Of a stretch of DNA of 64,000 bases, positions 1 through 10,598 are shown piece by piece. The stretch comes from JAIQFV01 sp041494885 (GTDB taxonomy: Bacteria; Acidobacteriota; Terriglobia; JAIQFV01), in NCBI GenBank assembly GCA_041494885.1, contig JBGQBO010000004.1, positions 1 to 64,000 on the forward strand. The letters are read 5' to 3'. The notes under the pieces are model-generated. The model worked only from the letters and a program-made list of their open reading frames with translations. It ran no database searches and was not told the DNA's origin. The first letter of the stretch is position 1; each line of letters opens with the position of its first letter. The position numbers and the translations under genes were made by a program.

Positions 1-545
1 ACCGAGATCCTCGAGGAAAGGGTCGTTTCCAGTCGGGGGCGATCCAACCCTCGAGGCGTCAAACGCCAGGGCGTCCGCTACCCCAGCCGCGCATCGGTGA
101 GCCCTAACCATAAATCCAAAAAGAGGGACATTGTCATCAAAATTATTAAATGAACAGTATTGAGCCTGACCCCATTCGCTTCCTTCCGCATAGGCCGTGA
201 TCCAGGAGTAATCTGAGGATGCAAGCCCTATGAACCGACGCAACATGGCATAGGGATAATTATGAAAAGTGTCAAGTCTCTGCAAATGGCAATTGAAAGA
301 TCGCCGCGGGCGGCGTTGCTGTTTCCCCGACGGAATTGCCCATTCCAGAGATCTGACAGGCGGTCTTATCTTGCACAGATAGTTTCCGGGAACATCGGGA
401 GACCAGTGAAAATTACACCACAGGTCCACCCGAACGCCCGAATCGACACTTCACCAAGCATTCTTTTCAATCGTCTCTCAGTAGCTTCGCTTGTTTCTCA
501 TTCATCAGAGAGGTCTCGTTCATCGATCTCACCTCATAGGAGGTA
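1..545. other. Intergenic stretch with no supported gene
   Basis: This is sequence downstream of the glucan synthase, which ends at 546 on the minus strand. The only sizeable open frame (262-570, plus) translates to an arginine- and serine-rich peptide with no recognisable domain and no good ribosome binding site, and it overlaps the end of the glucan synthase. I see no RNA gene and no clear terminator hairpin with a T-run. Confidence 0.5.
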
Positions 546-3500
546 TCAGCCCATTAAGACATTGACCTGATGTTGACTGCCATCACTTAGCAGTGGAATC
601 CTGTTCCCGCTTAAGATCTTCCCATCGAGGATCACTTGCTTGACGCCCTGGTTGATGCCTGAAGGATTGTGGACCTGGATTTGAAAAGTGGTTTCACCCA
701 CGCGGTAAGCCACCTCATAGTTCTGCCAGCTCTTGGGGATACAGGGATTGATTTGCAATGTCTTCCCTAGTCGGCATATTCCCAAGATCACCTCCAGTCC
801 GAGGCGAAACATCCAACCACTCGACCCGGTGTACCATGTCCAGCCGCCGCGTCCGGCGTAGGACAGCGCACTGTAAACATCCGCCGCGACCACGTAGGGC
901 TCCACTTGGTAACGCGCCAACTTTTCCGGTGTATCGCCATGGTAAATTGGGTTGAGCATACGGAACAGAGATTCAGCGCGATCCCCCTGTCCAAGTTTGG
1001 CAAACGCCCATACAGCCCACAGCGCGGCGTGCGTGTATTGCCCGCCGTTCTCGCGGATGCCAGGCGGGTACCCTTTGATGTAACCCGGATCGCGCGGTGT
1101 CTTATCGAACGGCGGCGTGAGGAGCAGCAGGAGTTGGTCATCAGGGAGCACAAGCCGACGGGTGACAGCCTCCATCGCCCGCACTGTACGCGCCGGGTCG
1201 CCCGCCTCAGACAAAACTGCCCACGATTGAGCGATCGAGTCAATCTGGCAATCTTCGTTTGCCGCCGATCCCAAAAGTGTACCGTCGTCGTAATACGCGC
1301 GTCGGTACCAGTCGCCATCCCAAGCGTTAGTTTCAAGTGCTTTCGTCAAATTGTGGGCGCGTTGCCGGCATGCGGCCGCCTCCAGCTGATCACCCCTGCG
1401 ATCGCATAGCTCAGCAAAGCGATTCAATGTAGCACACAGGAACCAACCCAGCCATACGCTCTCTCCACGACCCTCGCTGCCCACCTCGTTCATTCCGTCG
1501 TTCCAGTCGCCGCTTCCCATCAAGGGCAGTCCATGCGCCCCGGCAGTTGTTCCCTTCTCTATTGCGCGTCGGCAATGTTCGTAAAGGGTATACGCTTCAG
1601 CGGTGATTGGGTACTGGTCGTAGCGTTCCGCCTCTCCCGTCTCCAATGGAGCAGCTTTGCGGAATGGCACTCTCTCGTCGAGAATGGACTCATCGCCAGT
1701 GGCAGCGACATAGTGCGCGGTGACAAACGGAAGCCATAGCAGATCGTCGGAAGAGCGTGTGCGAACTCCGCGCCCAGAAGGCGGATGCCACCAATGTAAT
1801 ACGTCCCCGGCTTCAAACTGATGTTGTGCGGACTGCAGGACGTGTTCGCGAGCGAGGTGAGGCGCGACATGCACCAATGCCATCACATCTTGCAGCTGAT
1901 CACGAAAGCCGAACGCTCCACTCGATTGATAGAACGCCGTGCGCCCCCATACCCGGCACGAAAGCGTTTGGTAGAGGAGCCAGCGGTTCAGCAAGAGATT
2001 CATAGCCAGGTCAGATGTTTGCACTTGAATGGCTCCCAACAGGTTATCCCAGGACTCGTTCACTCGCCTCCAGACAAGCTGGACCTGCTCCATATCTTGA
2101 TGTTGTTTAACTAGTCGCAATGCTTCTTCTCGATCTGCGCCCTCGCCCACCAAGAAACAAACTTCTTCCGCCTCACCCGGCTTCAGGTCAATGTGAAGCT
2201 GTAGCGCAGCACACGGGTCGAGGCCGGGCTCTACGATGCTTGCCAGTCCGATGCGATCAAGCGCTGCTGGATGGCAAAGACTTCCCAAGCGCCCCAAAAA
2301 CTCGGTGCGATCCGCTGTCAAGCCATGAAGTCTCTTGTTGGCAGCCACAAAGGCTATTCGCTGGCCAAATTCCGCGCGATAAGCGTTGCGTACCAAGAGC
2401 GCTTGGCGATCGCTGTCAAACTCGGACACGACGTATTGTTGAGCGGTATCGCGGGTGAGGCCCAACACCCATTCGGCATAAAAAGTCGCGGTGATCCGCC
2501 GGGTGTGCGTCCACGTATTTTGCAGGCGCAGGTTCACCACCTTGACCGGCGCGTCCTGTGCGGCAAAGAGCCTCAACTTTTGTAAGAGTCCGTGACTATT
2601 GTGCTCAAAAATGGAATAACCGGGGCCGTGGCGGATTAGGTACGGCGCGGGCGCGCGGCACGGCAATGGCGTGGGCGACCAGACCTGCGTTGTCTCCTCG
2701 TCGCGGAGGAAAAGCGCCTCGCCCGGCGGATCAGTGACCGGATCATTTGACCAGGGCGTGAGGCGGTTTTCACTGCTGTTGCCGAACCAGGTATAGCCCG
2801 CGCCGGTCTCCGAAACCGTGAAGCCAAAGTCTGGATTGGCAATGACGTTGATCCACGGAGCCGGGGTCCACTGTCCCGGATTAAGATAGATCACATACTC
2901 ACGCCCATCCGAACTAAACCCGCCCATTCCGTTATCAAAGAGTAAATTAGTGGGGCGAGCGAGCTGTGGCGTGGGTGCCTCCTCTCTTGAATCGGGAGGG
3001 ACGGGAGTAAAGGGAGGCAGGCGAGTCGGTCGCATGCGCAGCGGTTCCAATTGTTGAGCCAGCGAATCCTTGGCGCCATCGAGTATGGCGCGCGCCGCCG
3101 TTTCCAGCAGCACTTGGTCGGCTTCGCTCAACTGGTCGGCATACAGAGTAAAGATGCCGCCGCGCCGGTTAAGCCAATCCTCGCTATTCTGGCGAGCGAG
3201 GATGCGTTGCAAGTGCCCGCGCAGCTCTTGCCCGTACGTCGTCCCCTGCTGGTTAAGAATGACCAAGTCAATGTTGATGTGCCGGTTGCGCCAGTACGCA
3301 TGGGCCTGGAGCACGTCTTGTACCAATGCAAGATCCTCCTGGCTGTTAATCCGAACCAAGAGGATCGGATAGTCGCCGGAAATGCCAAAGGCCCATAGCC
3401 CCGATTGTCCCTTACGATTCGCCGCGAGGGTCGCGGGGCCGCCGCGCAACGCGGCGCAGGGATAAAGCAAGGTCGACAAGAGTTGTTGGATGCGTTCCAG

Positions 3501-6500
3501 ATCTATAGTCGTCAGATCGAGTTGGCGAAGTTCCGATTCAGCGCGAACGCAAGCTTGGTCAAATGCGCGCACGATCACCCGCTCCTCCTGATAGCGGCGA
3601 GCTAACCCCAATGCTTTTTCGCGAGAGCTCGCCGCCAACGTGATAAAGCTCACCTGCGCCGACGCGTGGGGTTGTAGTTCGATCTCTTGACCAAGCGCCA
3701 TAATCGGATCGAGCGTCGCGCCGGTCATTCCAGACAACCCGTCGCCATTCGAACTTAAAGCCGCCGGAGCGCGGAGCGTCTGTCCCCGACCCAGGAATCG
3801 GGCCCGGTCAGTTTCGTGCGCACCAGTAATTTTGTGCCCCGGCGAGACAACCGCCGAGTGCGCCAGATGGATCGGTTCTTCGCTCGTCGAACGCGGGCGA
3901 CGCCGAAAGAGCAGGGCGTTGGTCTCGGGCAGATACTCGCTTTCGACGAACATTTTATTGAATGCCGGATGGCGCGCGTCGGCGGCTTGCGGCGCAAGAA
4001 TAATCTCGCCATAGCTCGTCAGCGCGATGTGCCGGACGCGATCCGTATGATTGATCAACGAGATGCGACGAATCTCGACATCGTCGTCCGGCGCGACGGT
4101 GATTTCCGTTGTCAGACCGATGCCGTGATCGCTGCGCCGGAACTCTGCCATGTAGGGATAGAACTGCACACTGAAAGCGCTTTCAGCATTCTGGCTTTCG
4201 GAGAGTGCGGCCGTCGGTTGGTAGGCGGTTGACCACAGGTCGCGGCTCTCCACGTCCTGAAGATAGACCCAGGTCCCCCAATCTTCGCGCGTCGTATCGG
4301 CGCGCCAACGCGTGAGGTCAATGTCCTGCCAACAGCTGTACCCGGCACCCGCGCTCGTAATCAGCACGCCGTAACGACCATTTGACAGAAAATGAACCTG
4401 GGGCGCGGGCGACTGCACCGGCACACTCCAAGGGGAAGCGATGTTCTGACGTGGAACTAGATCGCGTCGTGCGCCACGCGCGTCCCCCGGTTGCGGGGAC
4501 TCGGGTGGCGCATCGTACGGCACCTTCTCTTGCAGGAGCGGCTCGACACTCCGTACCTGTGGATCAGCGTGGAAACGCCGAACCATTACATCCTCGTGCA
4601 AATAGTTGACGAGAGACACCAAGATCATCCCCTGGTGATGCGCCATATACGAACGCACGACCGCATGCGTCTCTCCCAGCGCGAGTCGAGTGGGTGAAAA
4701 ATCAACCGACTCGTACAAGCCATATGCGCCCAGCACCCGCAACTTGTCCAGGCGCGCGATGTTCTCCATCACCTTGCGCGGGCGCAACGAGAGCGCCAGC
4801 AGCGAGGCGTAGGGCGCAACCACCAAATCTTCATCCAGGTCACGCTTGAATCCCAGTCCGGGCACGCCAAAGGAACGGTATTGATAATTCTGGTTCGCGT
4901 CAAAAGCATAGTATCCCGACTCGGAAATGCCCCACGGCACGTTCTTCTCGTGGCCGTAAGCGATTTGGACATCCACGGCAGCAAGACAACTTTGGTGCAA
5001 GAACGTCCCCTCATAACTCCGCATCATCAGAGCGGGCATCAGGTACTCAAACATCGTCCCGCCCCAGGATAGAAGCGCGCGTGTGCCGCCTACTTGGGTC
5101 AGCGGACGACCCAGGTGCAACCAGTGCCCCGGAGGGACTTGGTTTTCAGCGATGCTCACAAGGCTGGAGATTCGCGCTTCTGACGCCAGCAAATCATAAT
5201 AGTTGCTATCCAGTTTTTCTGCGGTGACGTTGTAGCCGATGTGAAATAGTTGGCGCTCCTGGTCGAATAGGAAGCCAAAATCCATGGCCTGAAAATAACG
5301 CTCGGCCATTCTGTCCAGGTTTTGAAAGTCGATCAACAGAGCGTTGGCAGCCATCGCAGCGGATTCCAACTTTTCAGCCAGGCGCATGCACCAGTCACGG
5401 GCCTCTTGAAGCTCGTCGTCAAGAACTGCGGGGGTTCTGAGACCCTGCAGGTCTCTTGAACTTTCCAACCGACTTTGTAGTTCAGCCAATCGCGTCAGTC
5501 CTGCTTTGCAGACTTGGCCCAGCTCTTCAAGACTTGGCGCGGTCAAAAAGGCGTCTCGCAGCGCTTGCCAAGCGTCACGGATGGCGGGAGTCATATTTGG
5601 ACGCGCGAACAGCTTGGGAAGTTGACTCACGAACAATAGCCAGGGGGAGAATTGCTCCATTTCGCGTTGCATCCCGTGCAGGTGATTTCGCACTCGGTCG
5701 GCAGCGAGGCTCAGCCGGCGCAACATCACGGCATCGATGGCCTGCGCGCAGGATTCGATCAGCGAGGCCGACAATCGGTTGAGTTCATTCCAGCCCTCGC
5801 CGGTCAACCGGTTCAGTAACGGTGCCCAGGCATCGGGATTGTCTCGCACTGCCAGCACCTGCTGCCGCATTTGTGCGAGGTGAGCCAGCAGGGGTGTGGT
5901 GGCTGACTTGAGGGCGGCCGCCCGAAGATCGTTCGCGATTTCATCCAGGAGACCCTGCGTATCGAGCAAGCCCTCCCAGTTCTGCCAGCGCAGGACGGGT
6001 TGGTGAGGCAGCATCTGACATCCTTGCCAAAGCGTGCGGAGACAGGCAACCAAGTTTCCGCTGTCCACGGTGGAAACGTAGCGAGGAGGCAGCGCCTCGA
6101 GGCTGCGCGTATCGTACCAGTTCAAAAAATGACCCTGATATTTTTCGAGATGCTCCATGCTTTCAAAAGTGTCGCGCAACCGCGCGGACAGACCCCACAA
6201 GCCAATGTAACCCTGGTCGTAGGCCGCCAAAGTGGAAAGGAGCAGCAACCCCAAGTCGGTGGGCGAAGTGCTGTGCGCGACAATCCCACGCGGCGCTTCC
6301 TGAAAATGGTCCGGGGGCAGCCAGTGGTCTTCGGGGCCGACGAACTGCTCAAAGAAAAGCCAGGTGCGGCGAGCCAAGCGGCGCAGCCATTGGCGCTCTT
6401 CGGGGGAAAGCGGTGCAGGCGCATGGCGGATCGGGCGGCTGATCCAGTAGGCGATCTCGGGCGAAAGTAACCACGCGACCAAGAGCGGGAGCGCAACAAA

Positions 6501-9173
6501 GAGCGCGGCGGGATTGAACAAGACGATCAGCAAGGCAAGCGCCACGGACGAAAGCATCGCCGCGAGCATCTGCCGAAAAGTCAATCCGCCGGCAAATCCC
6601 CGCACCGTATCCGCGTAGCTTGTCCACTGTAACAAGTGTTTGCGCGTGATCAACAACCGAAAGAGCGTTCTTGTAATTCCAACCAGTGTGACGAATGTTT
6701 CATAGAGAATAAATGCCAGTGCCAAAACCCACCGCACCACGCTGTTTTGGAGCGGGTGAAGCGTATTATGCCAAGACTTGCCTCTTACTCGTTGAACCAA
6801 TCCGATCACTAAGCCAGTGAAGACAGGCACGGCGAGTGTCAGCAATCCAGCCAGTGTCCATGCCCACGGCGAGCCGGGCAACCACAGCCAGCCGGCGATA
6901 AATAGAATCAGCAAAGCCGGCGAAAGCAAACTGCGGCGAAGATTATCCAGGATTTTCCATCGGGCGATGGCGGAGAGATCATTCGGGATCATCCCTTTTC
7001 CCACCGAGGGAACTCTCGGGAATAGCCAGGGCAACAACTGCCAGTCCCCGCGGATCCATCGGCGCGAGCGACGCAGGTAGACAAAGTAGTGTGGAGGATA
7101 CTCTTCAAACAAGACGATGTCGGTCACCAGCGCGACGCGCCCGTGGATTCCTTCGATCAAATCGTGACTGAGCAACGCGTTTTCTGGCATCCGTCCCGCC
7201 AGACTACGTTCAAATGCGTCGATGTCATAGATCCCCTTGCCAACATAAACCCCTTCGCCAAACAAATCCTGGTACGCGTTGGACACGGCCCGCGTGTATA
7301 GATCCAATCCGACGTCCCCGGCAAAGATGCGCGTAAAGCGCGAGAGGTTCACGCTGGTCGAAGTGATTTCGATCCCCGGTTGCAACACCGTATACCCGGC
7401 GATGACGGCGTCGCTGCGCGGATCGAATTCAGCGCGATTCAGTGGATGCGCAAGCGTGGCGACCAGCCGATGGGCAGCTTCGCGCGGCATGATCGTATCT
7501 GTGTCCAGGGTAATAACGTATTTGATCTCGCGTGGGACTGCGAGGTCGCCGGTTTGCACACTGAAGGCGGTTTCTCCGCCGCCGCGCAGCAAAAGATTCA
7601 ACTGGTGCAGCTTGCCGCGCTTGCGTTCCCAACCCATCCATTGCTGTTCGCGCGGATTCCACTTGGGGTCGCGATGAAAAAGGTAGAACGGACTAGATGT
7701 TTTGCGGTGATATTTCTCGTTGAGCGCGCGAACGCCTGACGCGGCTTGTTCGACCAACGTGTCGTCGCCCGACCGACGCGGTTGAGGCGTGTCGGGCAAA
7801 TCGGTGAGCAGGGCAAAGGACAGATGCGGATCCTGGTTGCGCAAAAAGTGCAGCTCTAATTGTTGAAGCAATGATTCGACTTCGGCGGTGCTGGTCAGAA
7901 GCGACGGGACGACGACCATGGTCTTGCGCTCGGCGGGAATGCCGTCTTCAAAGTCCATCTTCGGCAAAACCCTGGGTGGAAAGGCAAGGGTAACCATCCA
8001 GTTGACCAAACTGACGGACACGGTCAGGGCAGGTATGAAAAAGAGCAAGCCTGTCGCAGTCCATTGGAGGAAAGTCGCGCCGGCGTCCCTGGCGTAGCCC
8101 ATTCCACCCAGCAAAATGATCAGGGTGAACAACCCAATGCTGCCCAGGTACACCAGCGTCGGATGATCGAATATCCAGCGGCGCAAGCGTACGCGCGCGG
8201 GAACGCGATAGCCCAGTTGGTCCTCGAGTAGCGCGCGTCCGACATCTAACAGGTAGTAGCCGACATGCGTAGCACGCGGCGCTTCCAAGCTGTCCTTCAA
8301 AGCCACATGTTTCCTGACATGACGCTGAGCCAGTTCGATCGCTTCGCGCGCGACTTGTTGCTCATCCCGGCCCGTGGCTTGTGCTAACTCCTCAATCACC
8401 TTGCGATAACGGTCGCGCGTCTCGCGATCCATTCCGACATAGACCCTCGCCGGATCGTCGCGCAGTACCTGCTCCACCCGGCTGACGCTTTCAAAAAAGA
8501 GTTGCCAATCCTGGATGGCCAGAGTCCGCAAGCTAACGATGCAGTTGGCGACGACCTCATCGTCCGTTCTCGCGTGGGGAAAAGTCATGGCGGGGAGCGA
8601 GTTTTCCCTCTGGAGGCCCGTGATGCGGCCGAGGGCCTGGGCTAGACACTCCAGGACGCCTAGGCGCAACATGGCCGGCAGCGCCCACAACTCGCCCATC
8701 GACAGTGGCGTGATGTCTTGATAGGGGTGGACAAAGCGCTTCACGTGGTCCAGGTCGAGATGCGCCCCGCTCACCTCAACCAGCTCTTGTGCGATGGCAT
8801 AGATGCGCGGATAACCCTCCAGGGGACCGGCGGCGAGTTTGGGCAACTGGCGGTAGAAGCCGGGCGGCATATCCTCGCGGATTTGGCGCAGGGATTGCTG
8901 CACTAGGTAAAAATTATCCAGCATCCACTCAGCCGCATACGAAAGAGGTTCTTTCGGGGAGGCGTCTCTAAAGCGCGCGGTCGCATCTCGCACAAGCCAT
9001 TCCCGCTCTCTCAATTGGTCAACGAACGAAAGCTCGTGAGCCGGATGACGAGCGACGACCCGCGCCCGGGCATGCTGGCGCGCCAGATCTTCCAACTGGC
9101 TGTCATTCGTCGCATCATCGCCGACACGGGCTCGGTTTGCTGATGAATTCTGATCGATCGGTTTATTCGTCAT
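546..9173 (-). CDS. ndvB: Cyclic beta-1,2-glucan synthase (NdvB/ChvB-like, GT84 + GH94)
   Basis: A 2875-residue membrane enzyme of the family that builds cyclic beta-1,2-glucan from UDP-glucose, self-priming and then cyclising, for delivery to the periplasm. Seen in order: an N-terminal region, hydrophobic segments near residues 345-420, a glycosyltransferase domain with the acceptor-type motif TLDTDT and RRWIRGDW (about 430-780), more membrane segments (about 780-1000), a glucoamylase-like domain (about 1270-1530, WGISESGYYAFD), and a GH94 phosphorylase region (about 1580-2875) in which GSGDWNDGMNE carries the likely catalytic Asp. The length matches ChvB/NdvB (about 2800-2900). It starts 6 bases after the stop of the upstream universal stress gene, so the two are probably co-transcribed. 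Function is by family; linear or otherwise modified glucan products cannot be excluded. Confidence 0.93.
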   Translation of the reverse strand: MTNKPIDQNSSANRARVGDDATNDSQLEDLARQHARARVVARHPAHELSFVDQLREREWLVRDATARFRDASPKEPLSYAAEWMLDNFYLVQQSLRQIREDMPPGFYRQLPKLAAGPLEGYPRIYAIAQELVEVSGAHLDLDHVKRFVHPYQDITPLSMGELWALPAMLRLGVLECLAQALGRITGLQRENSLPAMTFPHARTDDEVVANCIVSLRTLAIQDWQLFFESVSRVEQVLRDDPARVYVGMDRETRDRYRKVIEELAQATGRDEQQVAREAIELAQRHVRKHVALKDSLEAPRATHVGYYLLDVGRALLEDQLGYRVPARVRLRRWIFDHPTLVYLGSIGLFTLIILLGGMGYARDAGATFLQWTATGLLFFIPALTVSVSLVNWMVTLAFPPRVLPKMDFEDGIPAERKTMVVVPSLLTSTAEVESLLQQLELHFLRNQDPHLSFALLTDLPDTPQPRRSGDDTLVEQAASGVRALNEKYHRKTSSPFYLFHRDPKWNPREQQWMGWERKRGKLHQLNLLLRGGGETAFSVQTGDLAVPREIKYVITLDTDTIMPREAAHRLVATLAHPLNRAEFDPRSDAVIAGYTVLQPGIEITSTSVNLSRFTRIFAGDVGLDLYTRAVSNAYQDLFGEGVYVGKGIYDIDAFERSLAGRMPENALLSHDLIEGIHGRVALVTDIVLFEEYPPHYFVYLRRSRRWIRGDWQLLPWLFPRVPSVGKGMIPNDLSAIARWKILDNLRRSLLSPALLILFIAGWLWLPGSPWAWTLAGLLTLAVPVFTGLVIGLVQRVRGKSWHNTLHPLQNSVVRWVLALAFILYETFVTLVGITRTLFRLLITRKHLLQWTSYADTVRGFAGGLTFRQMLAAMLSSVALALLIVLFNPAALFVALPLLVAWLLSPEIAYWISRPIRHAPAPLSPEERQWLRRLARRTWLFFEQFVGPEDHWLPPDHFQEAPRGIVAHSTSPTDLGLLLLSTLAAYDQGYIGLWGLSARLRDTFESMEHLEKYQGHFLNWYDTRSLEALPPRYVSTVDSGNLVACLRTLWQGCQMLPHQPVLRWQNWEGLLDTQGLLDEIANDLRAAALKSATTPLLAHLAQMRQQVLAVRDNPDAWAPLLNRLTGEGWNELNRLSASLIESCAQAIDAVMLRRLSLAADRVRNHLHGMQREMEQFSPWLLFVSQLPKLFARPNMTPAIRDAWQALRDAFLTAPSLEELGQVCKAGLTRLAELQSRLESSRDLQGLRTPAVLDDELQEARDWCMRLAEKLESAAMAANALLIDFQNLDRMAERYFQAMDFGFLFDQERQLFHIGYNVTAEKLDSNYYDLLASEARISSLVSIAENQVPPGHWLHLGRPLTQVGGTRALLSWGGTMFEYLMPALMMRSYEGTFLHQSCLAAVDVQIAYGHEKNVPWGISESGYYAFDANQNYQYRSFGVPGLGFKRDLDEDLVVAPYASLLALSLRPRKVMENIARLDKLRVLGAYGLYESVDFSPTRLALGETHAVVRSYMAHHQGMILVSLVNYLHEDVMVRRFHADPQVRSVEPLLQEKVPYDAPPESPQPGDARGARRDLVPRQNIASPWSVPVQSPAPQVHFLSNGRYGVLITSAGAGYSCWQDIDLTRWRADTTREDWGTWVYLQDVESRDLWSTAYQPTAALSESQNAESAFSVQFYPYMAEFRRSDHGIGLTTEITVAPDDDVEIRRISLINHTDRVRHIALTSYGEIILAPQAADARHPAFNKMFVESEYLPETNALLFRRRPRSTSEEPIHLAHSAVVSPGHKITGAHETDRARFLGRGQTLRAPAALSSNGDGLSGMTGATLDPIMALGQEIELQPHASAQVSFITLAASSREKALGLARRYQEERVIVRAFDQACVRAESELRQLDLTTIDLERIQQLLSTLLYPCAALRGGPATLAANRKGQSGLWAFGISGDYPILLVRINSQEDLALVQDVLQAHAYWRNRHINIDLVILNQQGTTYGQELRGHLQRILARQNSEDWLNRRGGIFTLYADQLSEADQVLLETAARAILDGAKDSLAQQLEPLRMRPTRLPPFTPVPPDSREEAPTPQLARPTNLLFDNGMGGFSSDGREYVIYLNPGQWTPAPWINVIANPDFGFTVSETGAGYTWFGNSSENRLTPWSNDPVTDPPGEALFLRDEETTQVWSPTPLPCRAPAPYLIRHGPGYSIFEHNSHGLLQKLRLFAAQDAPVKVVNLRLQNTWTHTRRITATFYAEWVLGLTRDTAQQYVVSEFDSDRQALLVRNAYRAEFGQRIAFVAANKRLHGLTADRTEFLGRLGSLCHPAALDRIGLASIVEPGLDPCAALQLHIDLKPGEAEEVCFLVGEGADREEALRLVKQHQDMEQVQLVWRRVNESWDNLLGAIQVQTSDLAMNLLLNRWLLYQTLSCRVWGRTAFYQSSGAFGFRDQLQDVMALVHVAPHLAREHVLQSAQHQFEAGDVLHWWHPPSGRGVRTRSSDDLLWLPFVTAHYVAATGDESILDERVPFRKAAPLETGEAERYDQYPITAEAYTLYEHCRRAIEKGTTAGAHGLPLMGSGDWNDGMNEVGSEGRGESVWLGWFLCATLNRFAELCDRRGDQLEAAACRQRAHNLTKALETNAWDGDWYRRAYYDDGTLLGSAANEDCQIDSIAQSWAVLSEAGDPARTVRAMEAVTRRLVLPDDQLLLLLTPPFDKTPRDPGYIKGYPPGIRENGGQYTHAALWAVWAFAKLGQGDRAESLFRMLNPIYHGDTPEKLARYQVEPYVVAADVYSALSYAGRGGWTWYTGSSGWMFRLGLEVILGICRLGKTLQINPCIPKSWQNYEVAYRVGETTFQIQVHNPSGINQGVKQVILDGKILSGNRIPLLSDGSQHQVNVLMG

Positions 9174-9179
9174 GCGGTA

Positions 9180-10133
9180 TCATCTTCCATGCTGCCTGGA
9201 AGCCACTTCAGCCATGGTGGGTTCTGTCTTGTTCTGGGGAAGGTCTTGTACGATCAACAACGGGGTCGTTCCATACGCAATGAAACTGCTGACCACACTG
9301 CCGAAAGGCCATTGTGTCAGAGAGGAATAACCATGAGCGCTCATGAGGATCAGGTCTATCTTCTCTTGATCCGCCAAGTCATGCAGCGCTACGGCGGCTT
9401 GGTCGCTGACAAGCATGCGTGCTTCAACTTTTCCAGACAGCTGGGACTGAAGTTCATCGAGGTATTGAATCGCTTCCGTCCGATTGCGTTCCACGATTCG
9501 GTCAGCCAGTTCGACATCCTCGCGTGTGGGCAGTGTTCGCCGGGGCATTGCCGGCCGCTGAATGACGTGCGCCAGAAGGATCTGAGCCCCGTGGGCGCGG
9601 GCCAGGGTGCTCGCCACGGATAGGACACACTCGGCTCGCTGCGATCCATCCAGGGGAAGGAGTAACCGCCGGTAGCGCAGACCTGTCACATCCGCCGAGG
9701 TTGGCTGATAAGCGCGCACGACCATGATCGAAGTGCGGGCGCGCAGAATGACCTTCTGCACGACGCTGCTCACGTTCCAGCCACTCAAGCCGCTCTGCCC
9801 GTGGCTGCTGACGATGACGAGTTGAACGTCATTGGCGCGAGAAAACTCGATGACCTGCTCAGCTGCTTGGCCTTCCAGAATTTGCTCCTCAGTGGGCAAG
9901 CCGGCTTCTTGTAATCGGAGGGTTAAGTCGCGCAGGTAGGTTTCCGTATCAGCCTTCCTGATCTGCCAATTCAGCGGGTCAACCGCGCGGCGCCAAGTAG
10001 CCTTGCTGGATACATCCATTACGTGCACGAGGGTAACATGGGACTCGAAGGCACGGGCTATGGCTACGGTGTGAGGCAACACGCACTCGGCCAGAGACGA
10101 ACGATCCATGGGAGCAAGAATTCGGTCGAACAT
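9180..10133 (-). CDS. Tandem-domain universal stress protein (UspA family)
   Basis: 317 residues with two UspA domains. The first starts at MFDRILAPMDRS, the second near residue 155 with YRRLLLPLDGS. Each ends in a nucleotide-binding-type loop (SSHGQSGLSGW and SAHGYSSLTQWPFGS), although the glycines are less complete than the G-2x-G-9x-G(S/T) consensus of ATP-binding members. The start at 10133 was chosen over a longer reading because AAGGAAA lies just upstream and the domain begins at this Met. It lies immediately upstream of the cyclic glucan synthase with a 6-base gap, which fits joint expression under envelope or osmotic stress; that link is inferred. Confidence 0.9.
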   Translation of the reverse strand: MFDRILAPMDRSSLAECVLPHTVAIARAFESHVTLVHVMDVSSKATWRRAVDPLNWQIRKADTETYLRDLTLRLQEAGLPTEEQILEGQAAEQVIEFSRANDVQLVIVSSHGQSGLSGWNVSSVVQKVILRARTSIMVVRAYQPTSADVTGLRYRRLLLPLDGSQRAECVLSVASTLARAHGAQILLAHVIQRPAMPRRTLPTREDVELADRIVERNRTEAIQYLDELQSQLSGKVEARMLVSDQAAVALHDLADQEKIDLILMSAHGYSSLTQWPFGSVVSSFIAYGTTPLLIVQDLPQNKTEPTMAEVASRQHGR

Positions 10134-10520
10134 TTTCCTTTCCTTTCTATCGACAAGAAACCTGTCGTTTGTTGTGCTCATCAGGCGCGCCATACAACAG
10201 GTGTCTTGACCTTCTGTAAAGAATTTTGTGGTATGAGGCAATGGATCTCACCGACGCCCCTTTCGGGTCCTGTGTCTTTGGAGAACAAGTATCCCGCAAA
10301 TTGGATTTCGACGGCAGACAAAAAATAAGGATCAGGTTTTAAATAACATCGTGGCATCGTGGGGTCGGATCTCCATTTTCTACGATCCGCTGGATAACCA
10401 GGGCAAGCACGTGTTTTGGCTGCATCATTGGTTGGCCTTCCGAACGAGCTTCGACTCCGAGGCAGGTAAGTTCCATGATGGAGGGAATTCGATGAGGGGA
10501 TATTAAAGATTTAGCTTATT
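10134..10520. other. Intergenic stretch upstream of the stress-protein gene
   Basis: This presumably holds the promoter of the usp-glucan synthase unit, but no convincing -35/-10 pair was identified. A stop-free plus-strand stretch from 10321 to about 10509 reads like protein (it includes YDPLDNQGKHVFW) but has no start codon or ribosome site, so it may be a decayed gene fragment or chance. Confidence 0.35.
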
Positions 10521-10598
10521 TGGCGTCCTCGACGGGATTTGAACCCGTGTTACCGCCGTGAAAGGGCGGTGTCCTAGGCCGGGCTAGACGACGAGGAC
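10521..10598 (-). tRNA. tRNA-Glu (UUC)
   Basis: On the minus strand the acceptor arms GTCCTCG and CGAGGAC pair, followed by discriminator G and an encoded CCA. The anticodon stem CCGCC/GGCGG encloses loop CTTTCAC, giving anticodon UUC for glutamate. The T arm has the usual GGTTCAAATCC core. Length is 78 nt including CCA. Confidence 0.96.

Noticed and set aside
262..570. 102-codon plus-strand ORF before the glucan synthase
   Set aside because: Arg/Ser-rich chance composition, no domain, no ribosome site, overlaps the end of the real gene.
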